Positions 22,390 through 33,762 of a stretch of DNA of 64,000 bases are shown here, piece by piece. The first letter of the stretch is position 1; every line of letters begins with the position of its first letter. Origin of the DNA: Podospora bellae-mahoneyi. Its lineage: Eukaryota; Ascomycota; Sordariomycetes; Sordariales; Podosporaceae. The notes beneath the pieces were generated by a model, which saw nothing but the letters and a program-made list of their open reading frames with translations, ran no database searches and was not told where the DNA came from. Made by a program: the position numbers and the translations under genes. The DNA lies in NCBI RefSeq assembly GCF_035222275.1, contig NW_026946359.1, positions 1,984,001 to 2,048,000 on the forward strand, given 5' to 3'.

Positions 22390-23815
22390 TGTGCAAAACA
22401 TGTTTTATGTGGACTGGAGTATAACCGGTTTGCTTTTCGTTCAATTCTGGTCTTTTGGATGTCAATGTTTCTTTATCTAGAAATTGGATTATTTTGTCGG
22501 ATGAAATTCGTTACCATCTGACATGTGGGTGTTGTCATTTTCCGGTTTCCTTCTCTTAACAGTTGTGGGATGTCATGTATTAAAAGGGATGCTCAAAGAT
22601 TATTTAAATAAGTAGCTATATACAAGAAAACACCTTCCTTTAAAGCACTCCCAAGTGTGCTTTCATCTTCTGCCCACGACACCCGAGTCTGCTCTGTCAT
22701 TCTTGACATCAACTGGAGCTCAATCATGCAAGGAGCAATCTTCCCTCATCTGCCCACACCCCCCGAGGGAAGACTGTTAGTACCCCCTATTTAGTATGGC
22801 AAATCCGGCCTCTCGACTACCGCTCTTAGTAGAAGCTCAGTATGCATGCGTCTTGTGCTCCTTCCACAGAAACCAGTTTACCTCCATGGTCGCCTGCTTC
22901 TCAATGCTGTTGTAGACAGTCACGTCTCCTCGGCCTCGTCCCAAGTAATTGCCTTTGTAAAACTGCCCAGGCAGGAAAACTGAATTGGTGCTGCTTTCAG
23001 GTTGCCACTTGGGTGCACCTGACACACGGTCAGGTTGATGTCCAAGATGCTGGCCACCCTTCCTTCTGCCAAGCATTCCACCTTGCCAACTGTCAAAATT
23101 CAACTTGCTCTTGACTGTGATTGATTAACCCACTGAACTACCACTGCACAACCCAAACCAAAGGCAAGGGGTTTAACCTAACTTAGCTTATGTGATTTAT
23201 TGCTTGTACCTGCCTTGCCTAGCTTCTCATTGCAGGGGGGGACCTTTGCCCGCATGATATGTGCATCCGCAAGGTTGCCCGACATACTGTGGCCCGTTAC
23301 GATAGGCTACTTGCTACCACTGTAAGCTGCGCTGCCACTGGGCAGTGCAGAAAGAGCCTCATCTCTCGTCCCACTTTGCCATCTGAAATCGTCGGTCAGC
23401 TGAGGAGAACGTACGTATGAAACCATTCATTCAAAACCTTCATTTCAGAACAAGTCAACCTTGTTTGTCATTTTCAATGAACAACATTTGTCTGATTGTG
23501 GCTATCTCGCATGGTTGTCATTGAGGACCGGTGATAGGCAAAACATGACAGCGAAACCAAAAATGAGAATACTCCAGCCCTGTAAGTAGTCGTGACCTGA
23601 AGGATGGCTGGGCTCGGGTTCTGATTTGCCTCAAGCCCTGGGAGGGAGGGAATGGACAACAAGCACATCTAATTTTAGCCCCGAAAGTGTAAGTCAATCT
23701 TCTGTCTCATTTGATGCCACTGTCGAGTGTTTGGGTGAGCTAACCAAAACTCCCAGATCAATCTTCCCCAACAGTGTTATGTGTGAGTGCTCATATATTT
23801 TTCCATGATAGCAAC
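22390..23815. other. intergenic region
   Basis: No confident gene. A minus-strand frame at 22837-23103 contains the protein-like stretch YLGRGRGDVTVYNSIEKQ and could be a fragment of a dead gene, but I cannot assign it. A further upstream exon of the CorA-like gene might lie in 23620-23800. Confidence 0.35.
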
Positions 23816-25322
23816 ATGGTGTCTAAACTCCATTCCAGCTTCCTAGACCATAACAACTACCCCGACATAGGCTCACGTCGCGACCGAGCTCTAGAGCATT
23901 TCCAAGTCCCTGCTTTTGTTGGCACTAAGACCTGTTTTGACCTGAATGGCTTCTTTGGCAGCCAGGTAACCTATGACGAGACCTCCTCCCACAAGCGCAT
24001 GATCGGACTTAGTAACTTGCCCCTTCTCTTTTGTTCATTCGTCTTGCTCCCCAGCTGATGAGCTGTTTAAGCAACATGGTTCCGCGTCCTTATCAAAATG
24101 GTCCAAAAAGTCGAGGAAGCCCATGACAACCTCCCCGAGTACGCCACCAGTGGAGAGAAAGGCTACAATTGGTTCGAAACAACTATTTTTACCCGATGGG
24201 ACTACCCAGACAAGCACCAGGTTTTAATTGTCGACACACCTTCGGACTTCCCTGAGCAACTTATTTGCCTTCTTCAAAAAGCGTCACTATCGGGGCAAAT
24301 CAACTTTCACGATCCCTTGGCAATGCACACCAGTCTCATCGATCAGATAATCGTGTATTCCGACATCTCTGTCTGGCGGATCCGAGACCCGGTCCGTCAA
24401 ATAGAGAAGGTGGGTGCCTCTTATCAGTAGACGACCATTATATTCTCCCCATGGCTGACAGTCTGTTTCTTCTGCAGAGTCGCATGCGAACCGGCGCCAT
24501 CTTCAGTGAGGTCCACGAGATGTCGCGTCACGCCATCCATTCCTCGGAAGTTCTTGAAGCGACCATTGACACCCTCAAAGACTTGCAAAGATGCCGAATG
24601 ATGATTCACGACTCTTTCCCATCCCGGCCTCCTCCCATGGCAGCAGCCACTTCTGCTTCCAGAGAGGCGACAACCCCAACTTACTTGACGCAAACTTACA
24701 AAGACCAGGCCATCCAATATGCACAGTTCCAAATCTCTCTACTCAAAAACTTGAAACTACGGGCCGACAGTAACAGGGAACGACTGAAGAATGAGATCAA
24801 CACGGTCAGCTGAGCCTTGTTCACATTGGAGTCATATAGCATCAAGAAACTTTCCACTGACCAAAAATCCAAACAGGCCTTCAACAACCTCACCATGCAA
24901 GACAACTCGGTCCTCAAGAGCATAGCCCTTCTCACTATGGTCTTCCTCCCAGCAACATTCTTCTCCGTAAGCCCCCTCCCACCCCTTCAGGCTAAACCAC
25001 GCTTATTAACTAACAAAATCAGTCCCTCTTCAGCACAACTTTTTTCAACTACGGCGATGACGGGGAGTGGCAGGTATCGGGGAAAATGTGGATTTATTGG
25101 GTCACCACCCTCCCGGCAACGATCCTCATTGTTATTCTTTGGAGGGTGTGGCTCGGAAACAGTGATGCTATTGTTGCTGGTTGGAAAAGAGTGAAGAAAT
25201 GGACATTAGAAGATCAGGGGTGGAAGGGGTTGTGGAGGGGGGCGGGGAACACGAAGGAGCAGATGGTGAAGGAGGAGGGCACGGAGATGGGTCATGTTGG
25301 TAAAAATGTTCGTACTTTTTGA
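23816..25322 (+). CDS. CorA-like membrane protein
   Basis: Predicted 416 residues from five exons: 23816-24011, 24072-24409, 24478-24804, 24877-24966, 25023-25322; all phases agree. It has the layout of fungal CorA-like/ZntB-like proteins: N-terminal cytosolic part with VPAFVGTKTCFDLNGFFG, the block KGYNWFETTIFTRWD, a long helical stretch (ISLLKNLKLRADSNRERL), and two C-terminal membrane segments, SVLKSIALLTMVFLPATFF and YWVTTLPATILIVILW, followed by a basic tail. The bacterial Mg2+-channel signature GMN after the first membrane helix is replaced by FSTTFFNYG, so Mg2+ transport should not be assumed. The 5' end is uncertain: ATG 23816 is the first reasonable start, but an upstream exon is possible. 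Confidence 0.75.
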
Positions 25323-25453
25323 TGTTGAAAGAGTTTCAGCTAGGATTTGGTTAGACAGATTCTCATGGGAGTGGTTACCTAGGCCGATTTGTATTTCGTG
25401 TACCTAGGGGTCCCTTATATGACAACAATACACCCAGGCATGGTGAGTTCCCC

Positions 25454-26308
25454 TTACCACGGAATATCCATCTTCTCCAACGTATCCTCTATCAACCTAT
25501 ACCGGCATGCCTTTCCATTCGTCAGAAGCTTCTGCCAGTTCCTCTTGTCCAGATCCCGAATATTCGCCGCCATAATCTCCCCGACCGTAACCTTCCCATG
25601 GTTCCCCACAGCCTCCTCAGGCACCTCCCTCTGCCCCTTCTCCCCCCCAAACGTCTTGATCGAGTCCTCAGTAACGGGGTCACTAAACCCGTACTTTTGC
25701 GCCTCCTTCCAATACGCCCTCGGCACCTCCACCCCCTCGGACACCCCCGTCTTCACCACACCCGTCACGGGGTTGTACAACACAATATAAGCGTAATCCA
25801 CCGGCTCCTTGATAGCGCCCTCCCCAAGTCTAGCAGGGGGCCAACCAGGCCTAGCAATAAAGCTCTCGATAGCCGCGTAGATGACGGTCGTGATACGGCG
25901 CTTCACAACCAACTCGATCACCTGAGGACTTACTCGGTTCAGGATCATGCCATGGTCAATCCTGTTGAACGCCCCGGTCATTCCCGCTTCGTTGTAGGGC
26001 TGCTCACCCACGCCTGAGGACGCGCCCTCGAAGCCAAGGCAGTAGATTTCCGTGTTATTTGGGAGACGCTTCCGAAGCTGGGTTTCCATGAGCTGGCCTT
26101 TGTCGGCGTTCATGGTTGGGATGAGGAGCAGGACGCGTTTTTCTGGAGTGTTGTCTTGGTGGAGCTCGTAGCTGAGCGGGAGGAGTTCATTGTGCGGCTC
26201 TGGGAGCTGGGGAGGTGGGTGGACTTTGAGAGGGGGGATTTGCGCTCTCTTAGGGAGATAACTTTTGGAGTAGTTGGGGAGGTTGGGTGGTGTGGATGTT
26301 GAGGTCAT
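25454..26308 (-). CDS. DUF84/PRRC1-domain protein (non-canonical purine NTPase-like)
   Basis: Single-exon gene for 284 residues. The core resembles the DUF84 (YjjX/PRRC1) fold: VLLLIPTMNADKGQLMETQL, then EIYCLGFEGASSGVGEQPYN with the SGV.EQP signature, EAGMTGAFNRI, and a long C-terminal half including FIARPGWPP and YAYIVLYNPVTG. In bacteria such proteins hydrolyse ITP/XTP; in eukaryotes PRRC1 uses the fold without proven catalysis. The initial V.S.NP.K loop is changed here to IPTMNADKG, so activity is doubtful. The first 55 residues are Pro-rich and probably disordered. It converges with the CorA-like gene 131 bp away. Confidence 0.7.
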   Translation of the reverse strand: MTSTSTPPNLPNYSKSYLPKRAQIPPLKVHPPPQLPEPHNELLPLSYELHQDNTPEKRVLLLIPTMNADKGQLMETQLRKRLPNNTEIYCLGFEGASSGVGEQPYNEAGMTGAFNRIDHGMILNRVSPQVIELVVKRRITTVIYAAIESFIARPGWPPARLGEGAIKEPVDYAYIVLYNPVTGVVKTGVSEGVEVPRAYWKEAQKYGFSDPVTEDSIKTFGGEKGQREVPEEAVGNHGKVTVGEIMAANIRDLDKRNWQKLLTNGKACRYRLIEDTLEKMDIPW

Positions 26309-27140
26309 TATTTTGGTCGTTGTATGTCAACCGGATGGGTATCTAGAGGCAGTTTCTTTTCTGTGTGGAAGTCGAGGGGAAAGTTAAGCGTTTCGAGATA
26401 GAAATATTCGAAAACAGCCCTAGGTGATCAGTCATACAAAAAGTTGAACAGATGCTGCTGTCACACGCAAATGGAGGCCGGGAGGTCAAACAAACTGTAT
26501 AGGCTCACCATTCCTGGCATACCTCTCATCTGTACCAGATGACAGCCAAAAAAAAACTCCCAGCTGCTCATTTGAAATTTGTGTTCTTTTGCAGGGGTGG
26601 CTAAGGTGGGCGGTGCCCTAAGGTCGATTACAAGGCAGCAAGGCATAACGTACCATACAAAGTGTTTGCTCTTTCTCTGGCTTGTAACATGTGGAACTAT
26701 CGAGTGGGGTAACCAACTAGGTACCATCTGACTTACAAAAGTCACCTGGGTCTTCATGTTGGAGACGTTTTGCAGCATGTGGTAGCTATCATCGGGATTT
26801 TCAATTGGATGAGTCGTCGGATTGCTGATAAGGCGAGCACCTAACGGGTGGTGTTGGGAATCTTTCAAAACTTTTCCGAGTCAAAGTCAGCAAAGAAAAG
26901 CTGTGACTTGTTGGCGTATTCATCCCTTATCAGCTGGCATGACCTTACTCAGGACCAGCAGAAAGAACAGCAGCATGTGCCTCAACCCATTCAGAATACT
27001 GATTCTTTCAATTTGACTGTTATCGATCTCGAACTCATCGCACCCCGGTTTCTATGTACCCCTACCGCATAAAGCCTCCACCGTCTACGACCAGATGTAT
27101 GCAAAATGTCCAATTTCTCCTCGTTCCAACCTGCCATAAT
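26309..27140. other. intergenic region
   Basis: No supported gene. A 135-codon minus frame (26461-26868) has no recognisable features. CTAGGTACC at 26718-26726. Confidence 0.5.
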
Positions 27141-27821
27141 TCAAGGAGTCGCAGCAACCGGCGCCTTCGTGATGTTGGCGCAAGCAACCCTCGCCGAGCT
27201 CTTATCATGGAAAACAACCGCACGATTACCAATATACCCAAGCTGGATGATGTTGGTGGCAGTGTATGGATCATGGAATCTGCACCACCACAATCAGTAT
27301 GTCAATTTCCACTCGGCGAGCCTGATTGAACACTTACTCCTTCTGAATATGGCCCCCAGCAACCTTGCCATACTTCCCAGACAGATCGCCGACCTCGCAA
27401 GTCGCAGGCAGCGAAGCCTCACAAGGCGGTTCCTGGCCACGCACGTATGAGTCGAGATGAGCGCCCGTATCGGCGCATGTGCCGTTTTCGGGAACAGCGC
27501 GGACGTGGATGTGGTAGTCTAGATCTCATCAGTGCCTGTTATCACTTGTCGTTCAGGAACAACACGCATACTGTAAGGTCCGTTCTCCTCTGGCAAGCCG
27601 GTAATATCAATGGTGTAGTTGATGCCGATCTGGGCAGCGACAGCCTTGAAGGTGCCCTTGACGGTTTCCGAGTCGAATTCGGCTATCCAAACCTCACCAA
27701 TGACGGGGTTGTTCCTCACCGGCCGAGCATCACCCAGCTTGCCAGTCGTGACGTTGTTGGAAGCCTGGGCCGCTGCCAGCGTGCCGACAGCCAGGAGGCT
27801 CAAAACAGAAGACAGCTGCAT
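27141..27821 (-). CDS. secreted copper-only superoxide dismutase-like protein
   Basis: Predicted 189 residues, exons (minus) 27821-27572, 27518-27338, 27279-27141. Signal peptide MQLSSVLSLLAVGTLAAAQ. Splicing restores the Cu/Zn-SOD core: INYTIDITGLPEENGPY, then NYHIHVRAVPENGTC, GAHLDSYVRGQEPPC, CEVGDLSGKYGK and GNRAVVFHDKS. All four copper His are visible (H86, H88, H104, H168). The two zinc His of ordinary SOD1 appear replaced: Q112 eight residues after H104, and E125 before VGDL; the zinc Asp (D128) remains. This is the pattern of fungal extracellular Cu-only SODs such as Candida Sod5. Cys98, 116 and 124 can form disulphides. No GPI signal is seen, so it is probably soluble. Expected to dismutate superoxide outside the cell. 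Confidence 0.85.
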
Positions 27822-28769
27822 TGTGGATCGATTTCTTTCCCGAAGACGGTATAACAAAGCAGAACCAAGGCCCAAGGACCGGGAGAGTCTCTAATAAGAT
27901 CCGGGGAACGGTAGAGAAGAGTTACCCAGAGGAGGATAGCCTCTCCATGACCAGGGAACCCCTTCCTCCCCTTATATAACCCCCCCAATCCACGAACCGC
28001 ATCTTGCCCCCTTATCCAATGATAGCAACTGCACCTCCAATATCCTAGGATTGGGGGTCCGGACACTCAATACTTAAGCGATTGGATCAACTCCGAACTG
28101 TCGTGATGAATTGTCCGGCCGAGAAGCGCTGCGTGGTGGGATTTCTCCCGGCTGTATGGATAAGTTCTCCGAACATTTGACTGCCAAGCAGGGGTATACT
28201 TCTTCGCCGGGACGAATGGGCGCGGTGCCTATCTCGCCAGGAGCCGCAATATCAATATAACCGCCGCGGGAAAGCACTATAAATTTGCTGTACGACTTGT
28301 GAATGGGACCGTACCAGCAACCGGACTCCCGAGATGGTCTGCCTATATGACGGGATTTGGAATCATTCGGACATAACGGTGGCATCCGAATATCCCACAT
28401 CCCGTCTAGCCAAGGCTCCCAAGGGGGTTGCAATGGTGTAATCATACATGCCCCTTGTGAATGGCCAGTAGAGGCCTACTCGGTTAGAACTGCAGCTTAC
28501 GATATGGCTTCTACCGGGCCTGGCTCACGGCTTCCAAGGCGGTTATGTTGTCGCGGAGATATGAGTTCGCATTTGGCGTGAGGAGATATTCTTGGCTTTA
28601 AGTTAAAGCTTCTGAAAGGAAAGTCCAACCGACATGAATCTGCATGAGTCTATGATACCTATTGCATGCTAAGATTCTAGCTACCGCCAGAAAAGTTCTA
28701 TTAGCACCTCGAGATCATGTACCCACCAGATATTCTTACCAAAGACTCACCCCAATACTTAGGCCGAGC
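27822..28769. other. intergenic region
   Basis: SOD promoter (TATA at 27972-27978) and downstream region of the RraA-like gene. A 123-codon minus frame (28074-28445) has no signal peptide or motif. Nothing else. Confidence 0.5.
27972..27978 (-). promoter_or_regulatory. TATA box (TATATAA) of the SOD-like gene
   Basis: TATATAA on the minus strand, in GGTTATATAAGGG, 150 bp upstream of the SOD-like ATG. A G-rich stretch directly precedes it on the same strand. Confidence 0.5.
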
Positions 28770-29821
28770 TCAAAGCCTAAACATCTTACTCGCCTCCGAA
28801 AAGCTCATCCCCTTCGCAATCTCCACCGCCATCTTCTCATCCGCCTCCACCTGCTTCTTCATCAGCGGAATCGCCTGCTCCGCCAACTCCTTGGGCAGCA
28901 CCACAACCCCATTCACATCACCAATGAGGTAATCCCCCGGCCTGATCGTCATGTCCTGCTCATCAGTCTGCAGTTTGACTGGCACATTGACCGCCGCCAC
29001 CTTGAGCAACTCAGCAGGAGGCGCTGTTCCGACATCTCTCGCAAAGATCTGTCACACTATTAGCAATCGCCCCTCTATCACAAAACAGTGAGCCCAATAT
29101 AAATACCGGAAACCCCAGCCCCCTCTGCTCCTGCAAATCCCTAAACCGTCCATCAATCACACTCCCCACGGCACCACTCGCCTTCGCCCTCGTGCTCATC
29201 AATCCACCATAAACTGCATTTGGAGTCTTGGGAGGGCAAGAAACAAAGATAACCGCTCCCGGAGGGACAGAGTCGATCTACTTGACATATTAGCAACCCT
29301 CCTCTCCTCCAACACAAGCCAAAGGAAAAAAGCTAACATAATGACTCGGATGCTTCGGCCTAGGATCGTCCAGCGGGACATATTGGACCGTATACGCCGG
29401 CCCAACAATCTTTGTATCCCCGTCCTGTCTCTGAGGGGACCACATCGTCAGCCCGGATAGGAACCCGCCATTGCGGTACTTGAGCTTGATCAGGGCGTCG
29501 GAAACGTCACAACTAGAGGTGTCAGAGGGACTATAGTCCAGAGATGGTATGCTATGGTATGACTACATACGTAGTGAACTCTTGCAACGCCTTCACAATT
29601 GGATCCTCTGGTGCGGTTGGAGTAGCCATCTTGGAATACAGCGACCTCTGTTGGTTGAACAGTGTTGGTGTTAACAACCTCGGCTGTAATTGGTTTGGCG
29701 GGGTTCTGACAACAAATCTCAAACTGGAAGAAGATGGGGTGCTCGGCTGACGATATAACAATGCAGGCTTCACGGGCAAACAAGACACAACTCCACGCAT
29801 ATCAAAACTGAGGGGATTCAC
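28770..29821 (-). CDS. RraA-like aldolase/decarboxylase family, probable mitochondrial presequence
   Basis: Exons (minus) 29821-29571, 29512-29338, 29277-29107, 29048-28770; 291 residues from ATG 29821. The core is RraA/HMG-aldolase fold: CDVSDALIKLKY, KIVGPAYTVQYVPLDDP, IDSVPPGAVIFVSCPPK, AVGSVIDGRFRD with the Arg-Asp pair, FARDVGTAPPAELL, RPGDYLIGDVNGVVVLPKEL. Relatives include 4-hydroxy-4-methyl-2-oxoglutarate aldolase and RNase E inhibitor RraA; the substrate here is unknown. A bare core would start at ATG 29629 (MATPTAPEDP, 227 residues). In-frame upstream of it are 64 residues rich in Arg, Ser and Leu with no acidic run, ending LFNQQRSLYSK, which looks like a matrix-targeting sequence with a cleavable Arg. 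Starts at 29821 or 29800 would give a mitochondrial form, 29629 a cytosolic one. Confidence 0.8.
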
Positions 29822-32258
29822 ATGGGTTGATGTTGATGCTGGCTTTCAAAGCTCCCGGCTTTGAGGGATGATGCAATGGCATGTGCTAACAAGCCGAGAC
29901 ATTGGTGGGGCCCCACCTGCCGATCCGGCCGCCCGGTCCCTGAAATCGGCCGCATTCGGGAAAGGTGGGGTTCGGTGCTGGGCTGTCGGCGTCGGCTTCA
30001 CAGTGCTTGATGTTAATGCTGGCCCTGTATCCGGCAATATGCGAAGTGAGCACAGTGTAAAGTCTGTCAATGGACAAGTGAGATCTAGGTCGACGTGAAA
30101 CATTAGAATACGCTTTCACAAGCCTCTCACTAATTACCATACCACAGAGGGATTGAAGTGAACTGTCACCACGCGCCCAAGATCCACAGGCCACGCAACC
30201 TCCTGCTGGGACATTTGATGAGAGCAAGTTCTGACTCGGCAAAACTTGTCAAAGAACACAGTCGATCCTGCCGTCAATACCACGAAGCGGAAAGGGGTTG
30301 AAACCAGGTCCTGGACCTACGAATAGCCCCCATAGCAACGGTTTGGTGTAATCTGTAGATACCCATAAACCCAACGGCCTTGCCGACGTGGCGGGTGTGT
30401 GTATATAGTGCCATTGGCTGGCAGCCGACCGCGCCGCAACTGGTCTTACCAAGTTCCGTTCACTGCAACCTGGTGTTCGGTTGGGGTCAATGTCACCATC
30501 TGATGATGGATGAAGCTCACATCGGTCCCACGACTCTGGGTTTGGATCACTGCCGGGCGGCCGTGAAGGATGGGCCACAAGGAAAATCTCATCGCCTGCC
30601 CGGGGTGACCACTTTCAACAGATGATGGTGTGTGATCTGAGACCTGCCTGCCTTCCAGACTGTCAGGGACACCAGAATATGGTGAGATGCCGATCAGTGA
30701 TCGGGCTTTGTGAGACCTGGCAGAAAGGCGGCTTCTTCAACGACGAAAAGATCCAGATGGAAGTTTCGATACGTGATACATGTTGTGGAGATCCTCTGCT
30801 GTGCTGCGGCGCTGTCAACAGCAAAGTCGCCCTCAGGTTCTCTCTCACGCTGTGAGAGGATGGATGCTATTCAGCGGCCCAGCCACACGGCAGAGGTCCT
30901 TCCAACCCCCGCTTGCGACGATGATGCCGTGATCGTCCAGCTCTCGCAGATGTGGTGAGGTAGCATTGGAGGCCTTTTGCCGGTTGTCAGTTTCCACAAA
31001 ACCGTTCTCATGACAACAAAAACATCTCCATTTTCTCCAAGTCTCCATCGGTGTTGTTGATTGTTGTTGATGTCTGTGGCTGGGAAACAGATTTAGCGTT
31101 GTCGGGATTTCCCTAGCAGTGATGCTAGCGCCAGACTTGGCGCATCATCGGCGGCTGGTTCTCCAACTCTGAGATCTGAATAACAAGTGAAGAAAAAAGT
31201 GAGGCTTTTGATTTTGAGTTCGCAGAAACGGCAGGCATTGTTGGTGAAACTGAGGTGCCTTGAAATCGTACAGAAGCTGAAACCGAACTGGGCTGAAGCG
31301 AGATCGACATTGCCTTTGACAAACCTGCATGCACAGTCATTGTACCTTATGTAGTGACGGCCGGAGCCAGAGTTGGATGAGGGTTACCTGACCCCATCGC
31401 GAGCGGTAGCTGCGGGCGAGTAAACACGATGTGTACCCTGCCCCCGCCTGGGGAAATCCGGGTCGGTCAATCAAATCGTACAAAGAGTCGAAGATATCGT
31501 ATCTTCCCTCCTCAACTCGACCCAACATTGGAATCTGATGTGAGACGTTCATGGCGAGTAACGCAGAGAGATAAGCGCCGTTGGCACACTTCCGAGATGC
31601 AATTCAACGGCCCGGTTACCATCACCAACAGACAGCCCAGAACAGAGGTTCCAGTTGCTGTGTGAGACAGCAACGTGGGGAAATCTGGGCCCTCGGTTGA
31701 GGCGTGAACGGCGCGGAACAGGGGCCACGGTGCGTTAGGCGGCCAGCCCCTGTGCATTTTCAGCCCAGCCTTACCGCAATGAGCATCCAGCCTTGGCTTG
31801 CAGGTGCCTTGTCGTCGCAGATGAAAGCACCCAACCCTTTGCCGCCGGTTTGGATTGCGCTTTTCGGTTTCTGTCGACTCCTCATCGCCATTCTTCATTC
31901 TGTTGACCTGCTTTGGTTCACTGGCTCACCAGGACGGCCAGTTCATCAATAACGTCAACGTCCGCCTCACCCAAGACTTCCTCCGCTTTGGTCTGGGGTA
32001 ACGCCGATTCCCCGCATCGAGAGCTAAGCCATTGTTGACGAATCCGCCTTGTGGGAGCTGAGCTGAGAGCGAACCATCCGCTAGGCACGAGCTTTTTGGA
32101 TCGGAGAGACGCAACTTCGGGAACGAGTACAATGCGGAGCACCCTTTGCATCTCGTAGCAAGGCATAATCGACGACGTTTCTTTTTGGATACTCTGCTGT
32201 ACCGTGTATCACTGTTGGGCTCACTCGGTTCGCTTAGAGACTGAAAACATAGTGGAGG
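29822..32258. other. long intergenic region
   Basis: About 2.4 kb without a supported gene. Several 80-130 codon frames occur on both strands with no domain, signal peptide or splice pattern. I found no repeat or element either. Confidence 0.5.
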
Positions 32259-33762
32259 ATGCCTCCGCAGCTTCGAATACCGATCTCTGTAACGCTGCCA
32301 GTCGGTCAAGATGAATCTCGCAGATTGCTTTCTCGGAAAACCAGGGAGCAGCCTTCCAAAGAAGCACAGGTAGGCTTTTCCCTCCCAAACAGCCTTGATT
32401 CTTTAGTCTCATTCTTACCGTCTCCGCCATCTTCAGATCGTAGGCGCTGTTCTCGGTGGCATCTTTGCCCTCATCATCATATACTTCTGCACCCGGTCCC
32501 TCTGGAGAAAATGCCTTGGACCTCGAGGTGGGAAGTACAAGCCCACAGAGCGAGAGGACGACTCTCCGACAACTCGACAGATCAATAGAGAGGCCCAGGA
32601 TAATCTGGAGGACGCATTGGCTGGCGCACAAGCACAGAATGGCGCCACCAACAACAACTTGGCGGCGGTCGATCGGTCCACATCAGTTCGCAGCGTTATG
32701 ACATTGCCAGTGTACCGACCCAAAGCGACAGAAAACGAGCAGGTTCTGGGCAGGGAGGGCGAGCGCGATGGTATTGATGTTGTCGTCGAGATGCCGACGG
32801 CCGAGCAAGAGGAGGAGTTGCGCGAACGGGAAATGGAAGCTCTCTATCAGATTCGGGCGGCAAGACGTCGACAACTAGCCGATCGCGAGGAGAGGCGGCG
32901 GTTACGACGGGAAGCGCGCGAGGCGAACGATGTGGTAGCTATGCGGGAGTTGAGGGAACGGGGTCGAAGCGTGGCGGCGATAAACACGGTGGAAATCGAG
33001 GAGCTGAGGAACGAGCACGAGCGGTTGAAGGAAACGAGAGCGCGAGCGGTGAGCACTGTCGCGTATGGCGACTTGGGAGTTGCAAGGGCAGATGGGACTA
33101 GGATCCGGGCGAATAGTACCGACAGCGAACGGATTGGTCTTCTCAGCGATGCCGCGAGTATCGGGGCGTCCACCCAACCAGAGAGCCTCCTGCTGAGGCG
33201 TGACAGGAGTCACAGTGCTGCGACTCTCAGTATCGACACGACGAACCGCCCAAACACACCGAGCCTGACGACAGGAGGAAGCGCCTACAGCTTAAATAGC
33301 GCAGGATTAACCAGCGCCGGGTTACCAAGTGCTGGTTTGCCAAGCGCAGGATTATCAACCCGGTCGAGAGCAAACTCTGGAGCAAACACACCACGGGTAC
33401 CGAGCGCAATGGCCACCCCAAGAGCTGGGTCGAGTCCCGAGATGATCGATACCGCAGACCTGGCCGACTTTGGAATGCCACCGCCCGACTATGACGAAGT
33501 GAGCTTGGACGACATCACGCCTGGGCACTCACGTCGCAATTCTGGGGTATCAGCCTTATCGGGCAGGAACAGCCCCTTCAACGAGCCGCCCCCAGACTAT
33601 CCAGGCCCCGGACCAGCCAGGGCACGCAGCAACCGACTGTCGGCAGCCATTCAGGACCTCGCCGCACAGGTTCAGGAAGACCAAGAGCCTACAGGTCGGC
33701 CAGGGTTGAGACTGAGCCAGGTGCCACAGATCGTTATTGAACCGTCGAGCGCGAGACCATGA
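32259..33762 (+). CDS. single-pass membrane protein with PPxY motifs
   Basis: Predicted 478 residues, exons 32259-32369 and 32437-33762. A short N-terminus (37 residues, ends SKEAQ before a GTAGGC donor) leads into one membrane helix at about 38-56 (IVGAVLGGIFALIIIYFCT) followed by basic residues (RSLWRKC), so the large part is probably cytosolic. Next come a charged, Arg/Glu-rich helix (about 125-205; AARRRQLADREERRRLRR) and a Ser/Thr-rich disordered tail. The tail has SAGL repeats (near 290-310) and two PPxY motifs, MPPPDYDEV and EPPPDYPGP. PPxY binds WW domains of Nedd4/Rsp5 ubiquitin ligases, so a role as ligase adaptor or cargo in membrane-protein sorting is an inference. No enzyme domain. 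Confidence 0.75.

Noticed and set aside
27106-27450. 114-codon plus-strand frame with a possible membrane segment
   Set aside because: Antisense to exons 2 and 3 of the SOD-like gene, whose spliced product is clearly a known family.
29822-32258. mobile element in the long empty stretch
   Set aside because: No terminal repeats, transposase or polymerase motifs, or poly-A tail were seen.
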